Shown here in pieces: positions 13,537 through 22,237 of a stretch of DNA of 23,634 bases. Made by a program: the position numbers and the translations under genes. The notes beneath the pieces are model-generated. The model did no database searches. It was not told where the DNA came from and saw only the letters and a list, made by a program, of their open reading frames with translations. Each line of letters opens with the position of its first letter. The stretch's first letter is position 1. The DNA comes from JAOAIV01 sp038849555. Its GTDB lineage: Archaea; Thermoproteota; Bathyarchaeia; Bathyarchaeales; Bathycorpusculaceae. The stretch is from positions 1-23,634 of the forward strand of contig JAWCMT010000026.1 of the NCBI GenBank assembly GCA_038849555.1, read 5' to 3'.

Positions 13537-13569
13537 TAAGCTGACTTCATTATTTGGTTTGAGTTTGCC

Positions 13570-15363
13570 ATGACCAGAGTTGCTGTAATAGACGCGGACA
13601 AGTGCAAAGTGAAAAAGTGCAATCAGCTGTGCGTGAGTTTCTGCCCAATGGTGCGAAGCCGCGTGGAAGCCATACGCGTAGAAGGCAACAAGGCAGTAAT
13701 CTCGGAAAGGCTGTGCAGCGGCTGCGGCATCTGCGTCAAAAAATGTCCCTTTCAAGCTATTAGCATTGTTAATCTTCCAGATGAGTTGGAAAAGGACTGC
13801 AGCCACCGCTTCGCCGCGAACAGCTTTAAACTTTTCAGGTTGCCCACGCCTTCGCCGGGCATGGTGCTGGGCTTGCTGGGGCAAAACGGCATAGGCAAAA
13901 CCACAACTTTAAAGGTGCTTTCAGGCGAGTTAAAACCTAATCTAGGCAGATACGACAGCCCACCCGAGTGGGATGAGATAATTCAGTATTACCGTGGCTC
14001 GACGCTACAGGAGTATTTCCAGCGGATGAGCCAGAATGGCCTCAAAGTGGCACATAAGCCGCAGTACGTAGATAAGATTCCCAAAGTCATTTCAGGCAAA
14101 GTTGGCGAATTATTGGAGAAAGTAGATGAAAGAAAAATCTTGGACAAACTTGCCGCTGATCTGGAGCTAACGAAGATTTGGGACAGGCCCTTGAATGTGC
14201 TCAGTGGCGGCGAGCTCCAACGTGTGGCAGTGGCAGCTGCTCTAAGCCGCGAAGCAGATGTGTACCTCTTTGATGAGCCTTCCAGTTATTTGGATGTGAA
14301 GCAGCGGTTGCAGGTGGCCAAGGCTATCAGAAGCCTTAAGCTGCAGCAGAAAACCATAATTGTGGCTGAGCATGACTTAGCCATAATCGATTACTTGTCA
14401 GATCAGATCTGCATTTTTTACGGTCAGCCAGGCGTTTACGGTGTGGTTTCCCACGTGCATGGCGTGCGCACTGGCATAAACATCTACCTACAAGGCTACA
14501 TTCCCGACGAGAACATGCTGTTCAGACGTGAAGCCATAATCTTCCATGAGAAGCCGCCTGCGATTGGCACAAGCGGTGGCGAACCCTTGCTGCGGTGGGG
14601 GCGCATAGAGAAAACGTTTGAGGGGTTCAAGCTTGTTGCTGAGCCAGGCGAAATAAGGCGCGGCGAAATCATCGGCATTATGGGGCCAAACGGCATTGGG
14701 AAAACTACTTTCGTTAAGATTTTGGCGGGTCTTGAGGAGACAGATGACAAGCAGAAGCTGGGCACGTTGTCGGTAAGCTATAAGCCTCAGTACATCGCCG
14801 CGGACTATAATGGCACTGTGCAGGAACTGCTCATGGGCGTTGCAAAAGAAAACTTTACATCAAGCTGGTATAAAACCGAGATTCTCCAGCCCTTAAAGAT
14901 TAATCTGCTCTTGGATAGGAACGTGATGGAGCTCAGCGGTGGAGAACTGCAGAAAGTCGCCATCGCCGCCTGCTTGTCGCGCAAGGCGGATTTGCTTCTG
15001 CTGGATGAGCCAAGCGCCTACTTGGACGTGGAGGAAAGGCTGAATATGGCGCGTACGCTACGGCGTGTTGTCGAAGCGCATAATGTGCCCGCCTTTGTCG
15101 TGGAACATGACGTTGTCGCGCAGGACTTTATCGCGGATAGGCTCATGGTTTTCAACGGGGAACCAGGCGTGAAAGGCGTGGCGAATTCGCCTACGAGCCT
15201 GCGAAAAGGGATGAACTCCTTCTTAAAAGAGATGAACATCACTTTCCGCCGAGATCCAACCACAAGGCGACCAAGGGTTAACAAGGAAGGCTCAAAACTT
15301 GATGTTTACCAAAAACAAATTGGAGAATACTATTATACACGTTTGAGGCAAAAACAAGAGTAG
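13570..15363 (+). CDS. abce1: Ribosome recycling factor ABCE1 (RLI), Fe-S twin ATPase
   Basis: A 597-aa protein that splits ribosomes into subunits after termination. The N-terminal domain has two [4Fe-4S] motifs: cysteines 12, 17, 21, 25 and cysteines 49, 52, 55, 59 (CSGCGICVKKCP). The first ATPase domain has Walker A GQNGIGKTT (about 104-112), signature LSGGELQRVAVAAAL and Walker B LFDEPSSYLDV. The second has GPNGIGKTT (about 372-380), LSGGELQKVAIAAC and LLLLDEPSAYLDV. The H-loop histidines appear in AEHDLAIIDYLSD and VEHDVVAQDFIAD. The C-terminus holds the FRRDPTTRRPRVNK motif typical of RLI. Length and order are standard. Confidence 0.97.
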   Translation: MTRVAVIDADKCKVKKCNQLCVSFCPMVRSRVEAIRVEGNKAVISERLCSGCGICVKKCPFQAISIVNLPDELEKDCSHRFAANSFKLFRLPTPSPGMVLGLLGQNGIGKTTTLKVLSGELKPNLGRYDSPPEWDEIIQYYRGSTLQEYFQRMSQNGLKVAHKPQYVDKIPKVISGKVGELLEKVDERKILDKLAADLELTKIWDRPLNVLSGGELQRVAVAAALSREADVYLFDEPSSYLDVKQRLQVAKAIRSLKLQQKTIIVAEHDLAIIDYLSDQICIFYGQPGVYGVVSHVHGVRTGINIYLQGYIPDENMLFRREAIIFHEKPPAIGTSGGEPLLRWGRIEKTFEGFKLVAEPGEIRRGEIIGIMGPNGIGKTTFVKILAGLEETDDKQKLGTLSVSYKPQYIAADYNGTVQELLMGVAKENFTSSWYKTEILQPLKINLLLDRNVMELSGGELQKVAIAACLSRKADLLLLDEPSAYLDVEERLNMARTLRRVVEAHNVPAFVVEHDVVAQDFIADRLMVFNGEPGVKGVANSPTSLRKGMNSFLKEMNITFRRDPTTRRPRVNKEGSKLDVYQKQIGEYYYTRLRQKQE

Positions 15364-15403
15364 ACCAAGCTTGCGCCAAAATTTTTCCCTGAAAGCTGCA
15401 GTT

Positions 15404-15412
15404 AACTTAAAG
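15404..15412 (+). promoter_or_regulatory. TATA-like element for the top6B-top6A operon
   Basis: AACTTAAAG in the gap after ABCE1. A start about 25 bases downstream leaves a leader with the GGTGGAGG ribosome site (15464-15471) before the GTG at 15478. Confidence 0.35.
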
Positions 15413-15477
15413 AATAAGCATGAATATATCCATAAGAAATTAATCATGGGAAAGGAAAATATTGGTGGAGGCTAGAA

Positions 15478-17001
15478 GTGGCGCAAGCAACCTTTGAAGA
15501 AATCAGCGCATCCGACTTTTTCTACCGCAACCGCGACATTGCAGGCTTCACTAACCCGTCCAGAGCAATATTCGCGGCGATACGCGAACTCGTAGAGAAC
15601 TCGTTGGATGCAGCTGAAAGCCAAAAGATACCTCCGGACATTTATGTGCGCCTCTCCTTCGAGGGCGAAGCCAGCAAGGACACACAAATTTACAAGTTAA
15701 GAGTCGAAGACAACGGCTGCGGAATTCACCCCCGTTTTATTCCCTCAGCTTTCGGCCAAGTCCTCTACGGCTCAAAATATAAGCTGAAACAGATGCGAGG
15801 CACCTTCGGCTTAGGTGGCAAAATGGCCGTGCTCTACGGGCAGATAACGACGCATCAACCAGCCTATATCACTTCAAGCACAGGCTTGCCCAAGATTTAC
15901 TCGTTTAAGCTTATGATTGATATTCAGCGGAACCGCCCTATAATTCTCGACCGCAAAGTGCTCATCAACAAGGAGCAGTGGCACGGCACGATTGTTGAGT
16001 TTACGCTTGAAGGCGACTATTTGCGTGCCAGATCCAAGATTCTGGAGTATTTTAAGCAGACAGCCATGGTGAACCCCTACGCTAATTTGACGTTTGTCGA
16101 TCCAAAGGGTAGGCTTTACAAGTTTACCCGAGCCACCACGGATATGCCTAACCCACCGCAGGAAACGGAGCCCCACCCCTACGGCGTTGACGTGGAGCTT
16201 CTCCAGAGGCTTATCCAAGTAACGCCGCATAAGAACATGCTGGATTTTCTAAAGCATCACTTTCACAGAGTCGGCGAAGTAACAGCGCAGAAATTCTTGG
16301 AGTTCAGCGGCTTAAGCCCCTCAAAGAATCCCAAGAAACTTTCGCATGAGGAAATTGTGCGGTTAATGCATAATTTGAAGAAGTTTAAGGATTTTCTGCC
16401 GCCTGACGCCAGCTGCTTATCGCCCTTGGGCGAAGAGCTGTTGAAAGCGGGAATCTCGAAGGAGCTTAAGCCCGAGTATCTTGTTGTGCATCAGCGCAAA
16501 CCAGCAACTTACGCTGGGCACCCCTTCATCGTCGAGTTGGGCATAGCCTATGGCGGAGAAGTCCCAAGCAAGGGCAGCTTTACAATTTACCGTTTCGCCA
16601 ACAGGATTCCGCTGCTCTATGACGAGGCAAGCGATGTTTCGTTTAGAGTTATAAGCAACATGAACTGGCGCAGATACAAGGTTTCGCTTGACATGCCCAT
16701 CGCAATTGTAGTGCACATCTGCAGCACCAAAGTGCCCTACAAAACGGTTGGCAAAGAATTCATCGCAGACCGCCCTGAGGTTAGAAGGGAAATAGCGAAC
16801 GCCCTACGCGAAGCAGCCCGTCAACTTCAGCATTTCCTATCTAAGCGTGAGCATGTGGATAAGGAGCGCAAGCGGCTTGGCATCTTCGCCAAGTACCTGC
16901 CGAAAATTGCCCAGTTCTCCGCTAGCCTTGCTGGGAAGGAAAAACTTCCAGATATAGAAAAATTGTTAAAGAGTGTGCAAAAGTATGGAGACGAAGCGTA
17001 A
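15478..17001 (+). CDS. top6B: DNA topoisomerase VI subunit B (ATPase)
   Basis: The 507-aa ATPase subunit of type IIB topoisomerase, which passes one duplex through another using ATP. The GHKL ATP site shows RELVENSLDAAES (Glu40 and Asn41), VEDNGCGI (Asp78) and the lid GTFGLGGKMAVLYGQ (108-122). A helix-two-turn-helix region follows (LSHEEIVRLMHNLKKFKDF). The transducer domain contains YRFANRIPLLYD and NMNWRRYKV. The GTG start is set by GGTGGAGG six bases upstream. The last 17 bases overlap top6A, so both subunits come from one coupled transcript, the usual archaeal arrangement. Confidence 0.96.
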   Translation: MAQATFEEISASDFFYRNRDIAGFTNPSRAIFAAIRELVENSLDAAESQKIPPDIYVRLSFEGEASKDTQIYKLRVEDNGCGIHPRFIPSAFGQVLYGSKYKLKQMRGTFGLGGKMAVLYGQITTHQPAYITSSTGLPKIYSFKLMIDIQRNRPIILDRKVLINKEQWHGTIVEFTLEGDYLRARSKILEYFKQTAMVNPYANLTFVDPKGRLYKFTRATTDMPNPPQETEPHPYGVDVELLQRLIQVTPHKNMLDFLKHHFHRVGEVTAQKFLEFSGLSPSKNPKKLSHEEIVRLMHNLKKFKDFLPPDASCLSPLGEELLKAGISKELKPEYLVVHQRKPATYAGHPFIVELGIAYGGEVPSKGSFTIYRFANRIPLLYDEASDVSFRVISNMNWRRYKVSLDMPIAIVVHICSTKVPYKTVGKEFIADRPEVRREIANALREAARQLQHFLSKREHVDKERKRLGIFAKYLPKIAQFSASLAGKEKLPDIEKLLKSVQKYGDEA

Positions 17002-18076
17002 ATATAGTGTAACCGAAAAGAAAAGTGAAGTTATAGGTAGCTTGAAGGATTTTGGCTTAAAAATTTATGAGCAAATGGAGAAGGGTGATTTCCCTTCTAT
17101 AACAATGCCCAGTCGCTCTACACAGAACATCTATTACGACATGAACCTCCGCCAGTTCATTTTAGGCGACAAAAGCGTGCGCAGAAGCGCCAGGAACATT
17201 CGCCACGTTAAACCGTTCACGCAGCTTGTTTGGGTTGCAAGATTTTCACATGAGCTTACTACACAGCGCAAAACATCCACTTTAAGAGACGTTTACTATT
17301 CCGCCCAAGCCTACGAAATGACATTTAAGGATCAACAGGAATCCGATAACATCATTACAGACTTGGAAACGGTTCTCGGTCTCTCACGAGAAGACTTCAA
17401 CATTTTCCCAGAAGAGCGCTCCGCAGTCTTCGGCGACCTCACCATAGAATACACGGTTCCAGGCTACGAAGGCAGAACGCTTAACTTAACCACGCACCCT
17501 GACGGCGTCTTAATCGGTCCAGCGTTGACATCCTCCGAATTTGTAAGTACAACAGCCGATAAAATCATAGCCATAGAGAAAGGCGGCTTATTCACACGAT
17601 TTATCGAAGAAAACGTGCACAAAAAATTTAACGCCTTGCTTGTGCTAACCGCGGGGCAAGCGCCACGGGCTACGAGACACTTTATTAGGCGGCTGCACAC
17701 GGAACTGAACCTGCCCGTTTACATCTTCACAGATGGTGACCCATGGGGAATGCACATAGCCATGGTCATCATAAGTGGCTCCGCAAACGCTGCACACTTG
17801 CGCGAGTTGAATACGCCGGATGCAAAATGGAGCGGTGTCTGGGCAACCGACATCGTCAACTATAAGTTACCTACGGATCCACTGGATGAAGTGGACATTA
17901 AACGGCTTTATGAGCTGCAGAAGGACCCGCGATATAAGGAAGATCCACTGTGGCAGAGGGAAATCAAGACGTTTCTTAAAATCAGGCGGAAGGCGGAGCA
18001 AGAGGCATTTAGCCGCTACGGCTTAACCTACATCGTTGATGAATACTTGCCTGCGAAACTTGAAGAGACAAAGTAA
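16985..18076 (+). CDS. top6A: DNA topoisomerase VI subunit A (Spo11-like)
   Basis: The 363-aa DNA-cleaving subunit, homologous to meiotic Spo11. The 5Y-CAP domain holds TLRDVYY (residues 99-105); by alignment with Spo11 the second Tyr, 105, should attack DNA. The Toprim metal site shows IIAIEKGGLF and IFTDGDPWGMHIA. I use the ATG at 16985, inside the end of top6B, rather than an in-frame GTG at 16973, since family members start close to this point. The C-terminus is the usual short charged region. Overlap with top6B implies translational coupling. Confidence 0.96.
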   Translation: METKRKYSVTEKKSEVIGSLKDFGLKIYEQMEKGDFPSITMPSRSTQNIYYDMNLRQFILGDKSVRRSARNIRHVKPFTQLVWVARFSHELTTQRKTSTLRDVYYSAQAYEMTFKDQQESDNIITDLETVLGLSREDFNIFPEERSAVFGDLTIEYTVPGYEGRTLNLTTHPDGVLIGPALTSSEFVSTTADKIIAIEKGGLFTRFIEENVHKKFNALLVLTAGQAPRATRHFIRRLHTELNLPVYIFTDGDPWGMHIAMVIISGSANAAHLRELNTPDAKWSGVWATDIVNYKLPTDPLDEVDIKRLYELQKDPRYKEDPLWQREIKTFLKIRRKAEQEAFSRYGLTYIVDEYLPAKLEETK

Positions 18077-18216
18077 CCGCCCAATCAGTTCCCTTCTTAA
18101 CGCTCATTAGCAGGCGTGAAACTTCATGAATTATTCGGTTGCATGCGAAAGTGTAAAATAACTCCTACTGTTTATTGTAGAAAAGCATCGGAACAAAATA
18201 AGGGAATGAACAAGAC

Positions 18217-18417
18217 ATGAGCGAAGGAGACACATTCTGGCTATCACTAGCCGAAAAATTCCTCGGCGTCCTCCTCACAATAATAGGCGCGTTATTCCTA
18301 TACTTCACAGCCACAAGCACCGGCGCGCTAGGCGCCTTCAGCGGGCTCTTCGGCTTCTTGGGCATCGCTGTTTTAGTAGTTGGTGTTTTCCTGCTTTTGG
18401 TTAGGCCGCCTGAATAG
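18217..18417 (+). CDS. Small two-helix membrane protein
   Basis: A 66-aa hydrophobic protein with two probable membrane segments: residues about 14-32 (FLGVLLTIIGALFLYF) and 41-62 (FSGLFGFLGIAVLVVGVFLLLV), joined by a TSTGALGA loop. The N-terminus is acidic and the C-terminus is short (RPPE). I see no family motif, though peptides of this design are widespread in archaea. The ATG lacks a strong ribosome site. It ends two bases from the stop of the convergent DUF4342 gene. The hydrophobic pattern and tight packing argue that it is real; its function is unknown. Confidence 0.6.
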   Translation: MSEGDTFWLSLAEKFLGVLLTIIGALFLYFTATSTGALGAFSGLFGFLGIAVLVVGVFLLLVRPPE

Positions 18418-18419
18418 GC

Positions 18420-18737
18420 TTATTCTCTCCGCTCAACTACTATTCTGCAGTTTGTAGCTAACGCGGCAATGACGCCTAATGCTGCCAGCCAAGGTGCTAA
18501 TACGGTGCCGATGACGCCTACGGTAACGGGAATCTCAAGCAGCGCTTTTCCCGCTTCGTCTTTCACAATTATCCGCGTCACGTTTCCTTCATGCAGTAGC
18601 TCTTTAACGCGGTCAACCAAGTTGCTGGCTGAAACGCTGAATTCTTCCCGCGAGACCTTGGCAGCTGCGGCGCCGCAAACAGGGCAAAAGTTATCGTCTT
18701 CCTTAAGTGGAGCACCGCATTTTGTGCAAAAAGGCAA
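18420..18737 (-). CDS. Zinc-ribbon protein with DUF4342 domain
   Basis: A 105-aa protein with an N-terminal zinc ribbon, FCTKCGAPLKEDDNFCPVCG (CxxC, then CxxC), and a C-terminal DUF4342 domain. The latter reads LVDRVKELLHEGNVTRIIVK, LLEIPVTVGVIGTVLAPWLA, then CRIVVERRE. The hydrophobic middle (about 70-93) may form one membrane segment. I choose the TTG at 18737 because GAGGTGA ends six bases before it. The GTG at 18743 would abut the ribosome site directly and add only two residues. Bacterial DUF4342 proteins often carry a UBA-like N-terminus instead of a ribbon. The function is unknown. It faces aIF5B divergently. Confidence 0.75.
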   Translation of the reverse strand: MPFCTKCGAPLKEDDNFCPVCGAAAAKVSREEFSVSASNLVDRVKELLHEGNVTRIIVKDEAGKALLEIPVTVGVIGTVLAPWLAALGVIAALATNCRIVVERRE

Positions 18738-18770
18738 GCACACTCACCTCACTGTGCCAGAGGCAGAAGC

Positions 18771-18783
18771 AAGCTTAAAAATA
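18771..18783. promoter_or_regulatory. AT-rich promoter element between the DUF4342 gene and aIF5B
   Basis: Read on the minus strand, ATTTTTAAGC is a TATA-like element about 35-45 bases before the DUF4342 start. For aIF5B on plus, a further TATA-like GTTTATTAAG lies near 18804-18813. Confidence 0.3.
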
Positions 18784-18877
18784 TTGCTGAATTGCTTGCT
18801 GAGTGTTTATTAAGCAATGCCGCATTAGTTTCTTTCAGTCTCGCCTATGCACAATAGAAGCAGAAGGATGCGTTCAT

Positions 18878-20659
18878 ATGTCTATTCGCCAACCCATAGT
18901 GTGCGTGCTCGGTCATGTGGATACAGGCAAGACTCTGCTTTTAGATAGAATTAGAAAAACAAGCGTGCAAGCAAGAGAGGCAGGCGGCATAACGCAGCAT
19001 ATAGGCGCAAGCTTCTTCCCCGTTGAAACACTCAAACAGTTAATCGGCCCGTTGCTTTCAGCACTCAAAGGTGAAATCCAGATTCCAGGCTTGCTGATAA
19101 TTGATACGCCTGGACATGAAGCCTTCACCAACCTTAGGCGAAGGGGCGGAAGCGTCGCTGATATAGCCATTCTCGTAATTGATATCCTACGCGGCTTCGA
19201 AGCCCAAACCTACGAGTGCATAGAAATCCTGAGGGCACGCAAGACGCCGTTTATAGTGGCAGTTAACAAAATTGACCGCATTTCAGGCTGGAAGCCTCAT
19301 CCTGACACGCCATTCTACAAGTCCTATGCGGTGCAGGATGCCTATGTTAAAGAAAGTTTGGATAACAAGCTCTACGAAATCATGGGCACATTCTCACGGC
19401 TGGGTTTCCGCGCCAACCGCTTCGACCAGATCACGGATTTCACAACCACAATTGCTCTGGTGCCTACAAGCGCGAAAACAGGCGAGGGCTTAAACGAGCT
19501 GCTCATGGTTCTTGTCGGCTTGACACAGCAGTACTTGAAGAAGCGGCTGCAAACCACGGAAGGCCCGGCGAAGGGCTCGGTCCTTGAAATCAAAGAGGAG
19601 CCAGGCTTGGGCTTGACGCTGAACACGATAATTTATGATGGCACGCTTAAAAAGGATGATTTGATTGTGATAGGCGGCAAAGAGAAGCCCATCATAACCA
19701 GCATAAGAGCGATTCTCGTGCCCAAGCCGCTGGATGAAATTCGGGATCCACGCGACAGATTCTCCTCAGTCGATTGTGTCTTCGCAGCGGCAGGTGTTAA
19801 GATAGTGGCTTCAGGCTTAGAAGGCGCGCTTGCAGGGTCATCCCTGTACGCTGTGCCGCCAAGCGAAGAGCCAGAGAAGTATGTGCGGCTTGTCAACGAG
19901 GAAATCGAGAAAATCAGAATCTCCACAGACACAGAAGGCATAATTCTGAAAGCTGACACACTCGGGTCTCTCGAGGCTATTGCGGAAATTCTGAAGCAGA
20001 ACAACGTGCAAGTCAGAATCGCGGACGTAGGCGACATATCAAAAAGAGACGTCATAGAAGCCTCGATAGTAAAGGAGCATGAGCCGCTTTACGGAGTTAT
20101 CTTAGCGTTCAACGTCAAGGTTCTGCCAGACGCACAAGAAGAAGCCGAAGCAAGAAAAGTTCAGATATTCAGAGAGCAAATAATCTATCACCTTGTAGAG
20201 AACTATTTGAAGTGGCTTAAAGCTCAACGCGAATCCAAACTCGCGCAGGAATTTGAAAATCTCACCAAACCAGGAAAAATCCGCGTCTTGGAAGGCTACG
20301 TTTTCCGAAGGGCAAAACCTGCAATCTTCGGCGTAGAAATACTCGGCGGCCAGCTGAAGCCGAAATATCAGCTTATAAGGGCTGAGGATGGCGCAGACAT
20401 CGGCGAAGTGCAGCAGATACAGGACAAGGGCAAGGCGATCTCAGAAGCCAAGCAGGGAATGCAGGTGGCCATATCCATGGACAAACCAATAGTCGGCAGG
20501 CACGTTTTCGAGAAGGATATACTTTACGTGAAAGTGCCCGAATCCGACGCGAAAGCGCTGTTGACTACGTACATGGATAGGCTTACGGCAGACGAGCAGG
20601 AAGTGCTGAAAGAATACGCTGAAGCAATGCGCAAAAAGATACCCTTCTGGGGCGTGTAA
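18878..20659 (+). CDS. infB: Translation initiation factor aIF5B (IF2-like GTPase)
   Basis: The 593-aa GTPase that promotes ribosomal subunit joining at initiation. The G domain shows GHVDTGKT (residues 12-19), GGITQHIGA, DTPGHEAF (76-83) and NKID (130-133). A beta barrel (domain II) follows, with GSVLEIKEEPGLGLTLNTIIYDG. Domain III includes ILKADTLGSLEAIAEIL and VGDISKRDVIEA. The C-terminal domain IV contains GYVFRRAKPAIFGVEILGG and the final helix. The start is placed at the ATG at 18878, just before IRQPIVCVLGHVDTG. An open frame extends 25 codons further upstream to a TTG-type start, but that part is not conserved in character. No intein is present. Confidence 0.96.
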   Translation: MSIRQPIVCVLGHVDTGKTLLLDRIRKTSVQAREAGGITQHIGASFFPVETLKQLIGPLLSALKGEIQIPGLLIIDTPGHEAFTNLRRRGGSVADIAILVIDILRGFEAQTYECIEILRARKTPFIVAVNKIDRISGWKPHPDTPFYKSYAVQDAYVKESLDNKLYEIMGTFSRLGFRANRFDQITDFTTTIALVPTSAKTGEGLNELLMVLVGLTQQYLKKRLQTTEGPAKGSVLEIKEEPGLGLTLNTIIYDGTLKKDDLIVIGGKEKPIITSIRAILVPKPLDEIRDPRDRFSSVDCVFAAAGVKIVASGLEGALAGSSLYAVPPSEEPEKYVRLVNEEIEKIRISTDTEGIILKADTLGSLEAIAEILKQNNVQVRIADVGDISKRDVIEASIVKEHEPLYGVILAFNVKVLPDAQEEAEARKVQIFREQIIYHLVENYLKWLKAQRESKLAQEFENLTKPGKIRVLEGYVFRRAKPAIFGVEILGGQLKPKYQLIRAEDGADIGEVQQIQDKGKAISEAKQGMQVAISMDKPIVGRHVFEKDILYVKVPESDAKALLTTYMDRLTADEQEVLKEYAEAMRKKIPFWGV

Positions 20660-20692
20660 CCCCATTTAAAATTAAGCGCCAGCTAAACATTC

Positions 20693-21805
20693 TTACGATA
20701 GCAAATGAACGTTTCCTATTCGGATGTTTGCTAAGTGCTTCCCTGCTGCCTTCTGACACTCTAATGCTTGCTTTCGACTTGTTGCCGGCAAGTCATGCAT
20801 AACTAAGCATGGATAAAACGCCAGCAAAGTGTACGGAATCTCAGGGTCAATCTCGCCTATGAAACGAGCAATGTTCTCCACTTCCTCAGCGTCCACGTAG
20901 CCCGGTATAAGCAGCGTGCTCGCGGCGAGCACGGGCAGCTCTCGGCGTTTCGAGTAGTATTTTTTGCCTATCAGCCGGAAGTTCGCGAGCGTAGGCTTGT
21001 TGGAAACTCCGTATAAAGCCATGTTCAGCGCTTCGTTCCAAGCTTTCAGGTCGAATTTGATGTTGCCTCCGCTTTCCAGCGCATACTCAGCAGCCTTCTC
21101 CGCCAACTGGGGGTTCATGTAGCCATTGGTTTCCCAGCAGACGCGGAGAATGCGGGTTTCAGCCCTTGCCTTCTCTATGGCTAGGCGGCTTACCTCCAGC
21201 GAGTGCGGCATCTGCGGAGACGGGTCGCCTCCAAAATAGCAGATACATGAAACATGCGTATCCGCCTTGGCTGCCAACGCCTCCGCACTCATAGCGGGCT
21301 TTTGCCTCACTGAAAGTTTACGGTAATGCCAGTTCTGGCAGAAGAGACAGTTGTAGCTGCAGGCGCCGTAGAAAACTGCCAAATTAGCGTAGCCGCGCTC
21401 AGCCGTGGACTTATAGGCGTACTTCGGGTAGCCGCTTCCGGTGCAGCCGGGACAGAACCACCAGCCTACGCAGTTAGTTGGCAAACTGTCATAATACCAA
21501 TCTAACACGCCGTGCTCAGCGGTGCCGCCGAAGCGAGCTAGGCGCCCATCAACGTTTTTAACTAAGCCGCAAAAACCCGTATTGCCAGCGCCGATAACAC
21601 AGTTGTTAGCGCAAACACCGCAAGGCACGCCGCCTGCGTCCCGCGGCGGCTCAGGTGGCAAACCGAAAACTGCTCGGTTCTCCGCATGCACTTGCCTTGT
21701 GATTTCAAACGCTTTTTCTGGGTTGCCGCGTATGCAGTTTAAACAAACGCGAAGCCCATTGGAGATAGCCGCGGCTTTTGCGCCGCAGACTAAACATTTG
21801 CCCAC
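20693..21805 (-). CDS. Cys-rich radical SAM protein, AmrS/PflA-like (COG1180-type)
   Basis: A 370-aa radical SAM enzyme. The SAM-cleaving cluster motif is CSYNCLFC (Cys149, 153, 156), followed by QNW, a hallmark of the AmmeMemoRadiSam/PflA-activase group. Before it lies a Cys-rich region: a zinc ribbon (Cys4, 7, 21, 24), then CGVCANNCVIGAGNTGFCG (Cys62, 65, 69, 79) as in AmrS proteins, then Cys112, 118, 121. The barrel motifs YFGGDPSPQ, WETNGYM and FDLKAWN follow. Extra clusters or zinc sites are likely. The substrate is unknown. It starts at a GTG five bases after the MoaD/ThiS-like gene, so the two form an operon. No AMMECR1 or Memo gene is visible in the window. Confidence 0.85.
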   Translation of the reverse strand: MGKCLVCGAKAAAISNGLRVCLNCIRGNPEKAFEITRQVHAENRAVFGLPPEPPRDAGGVPCGVCANNCVIGAGNTGFCGLVKNVDGRLARFGGTAEHGVLDWYYDSLPTNCVGWWFCPGCTGSGYPKYAYKSTAERGYANLAVFYGACSYNCLFCQNWHYRKLSVRQKPAMSAEALAAKADTHVSCICYFGGDPSPQMPHSLEVSRLAIEKARAETRILRVCWETNGYMNPQLAEKAAEYALESGGNIKFDLKAWNEALNMALYGVSNKPTLANFRLIGKKYYSKRRELPVLAASTLLIPGYVDAEEVENIARFIGEIDPEIPYTLLAFYPCLVMHDLPATSRKQALECQKAAGKHLANIRIGNVHLLS

Positions 21806-21810
21806 TGCTG

Positions 21811-22116
21811 TCAGCCGCCGCTTACAGGAGGGAGAATCGCCAAGACATCGCCATCTTTCAGCTCGGTTTTCAAGCCATTCATGGCCGCGGCGCCTTGCCC
21901 GTTAACAAGGAACTGCAAAAAATTTTGAACGTGACCAGTCTTGGCGTCGTAAACGTACTCGATAAAGGGCTTGCCATATAATTTAGACAACTTCTTTAGA
22001 ACCGTGTCAATAGTAACTTTTGTACCTTCTGGAAACTCTAATCTTTCCTCTTTCTTGTTAGTTATCTCACGCAAAGCAGTGAAGAAACGAACTGAGACAC
22101 GCAACTTCTCAAGCAC
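21811..22116 (-). CDS. MoaD/ThiS-family small sulfur-carrier protein
   Basis: A 101-aa beta-grasp protein ending in PPVSGG, the MoaD C-terminus that is adenylated and thiocarboxylated. Strands seen: LRVSVRFFTALREI at the start, VTIDTVLKKLSKLYG in the helix region, QNFLQFLVNGQ, then LKDGDVLAILPPVSGG. Roles known for the family are sulfur delivery to molybdopterin, tungstopterin or thiamine, and protein tagging (SAMPs) in archaea. None can be chosen from sequence alone. It is a little longer than typical MoaD (about 80-90 aa). The GTG start has no clear ribosome site; a TATA-like TTTAATTTA lies about 25-32 bases upstream, suggesting a leaderless start. It leads the operon with the radical SAM gene. 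Confidence 0.85.
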   Translation of the reverse strand: MLEKLRVSVRFFTALREITNKKEERLEFPEGTKVTIDTVLKKLSKLYGKPFIEYVYDAKTGHVQNFLQFLVNGQGAAAMNGLKTELKDGDVLAILPPVSGG

Positions 22117-22118
22117 CG

Positions 22119-22157
22119 TTAAACTATTAGAAGACAGATGGCTAAATTAAACTATTA
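22119..22157 (-). promoter_or_regulatory. Promoter region with an 11-base direct repeat before the MoaD-like gene
   Basis: TTAAACTATTA occurs at 22119-22129 and again at 22147-22157, 28 bases apart. On the minus strand the upstream copy adjoins the TATA-like element, and the second copy lies over the predicted transcription start next to the GTG at 22116. The pair could be operator half-sites. Confidence 0.35.
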
Positions 22158-22237
22158 CGCAGCAAATATTTCGAAACGCAATTTCCCGCGTCTCGCAATA
22201 AAAGAGAATTATAAGCAGTAACTGCACCACAGGCCAG

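Noticed and set aside
18140..18185. Third copy of the diverged repeat (reverse strand, CTACTGTTT)
   Set aside because: Only about nine bases match, which is within chance for this window.
18803..18877. 25-codon N-terminal extension of aIF5B
   Set aside because: The extension lacks any conserved or domain-like pattern, and the ATG at 18878 directly precedes the GTPase domain as in other aIF5B proteins.
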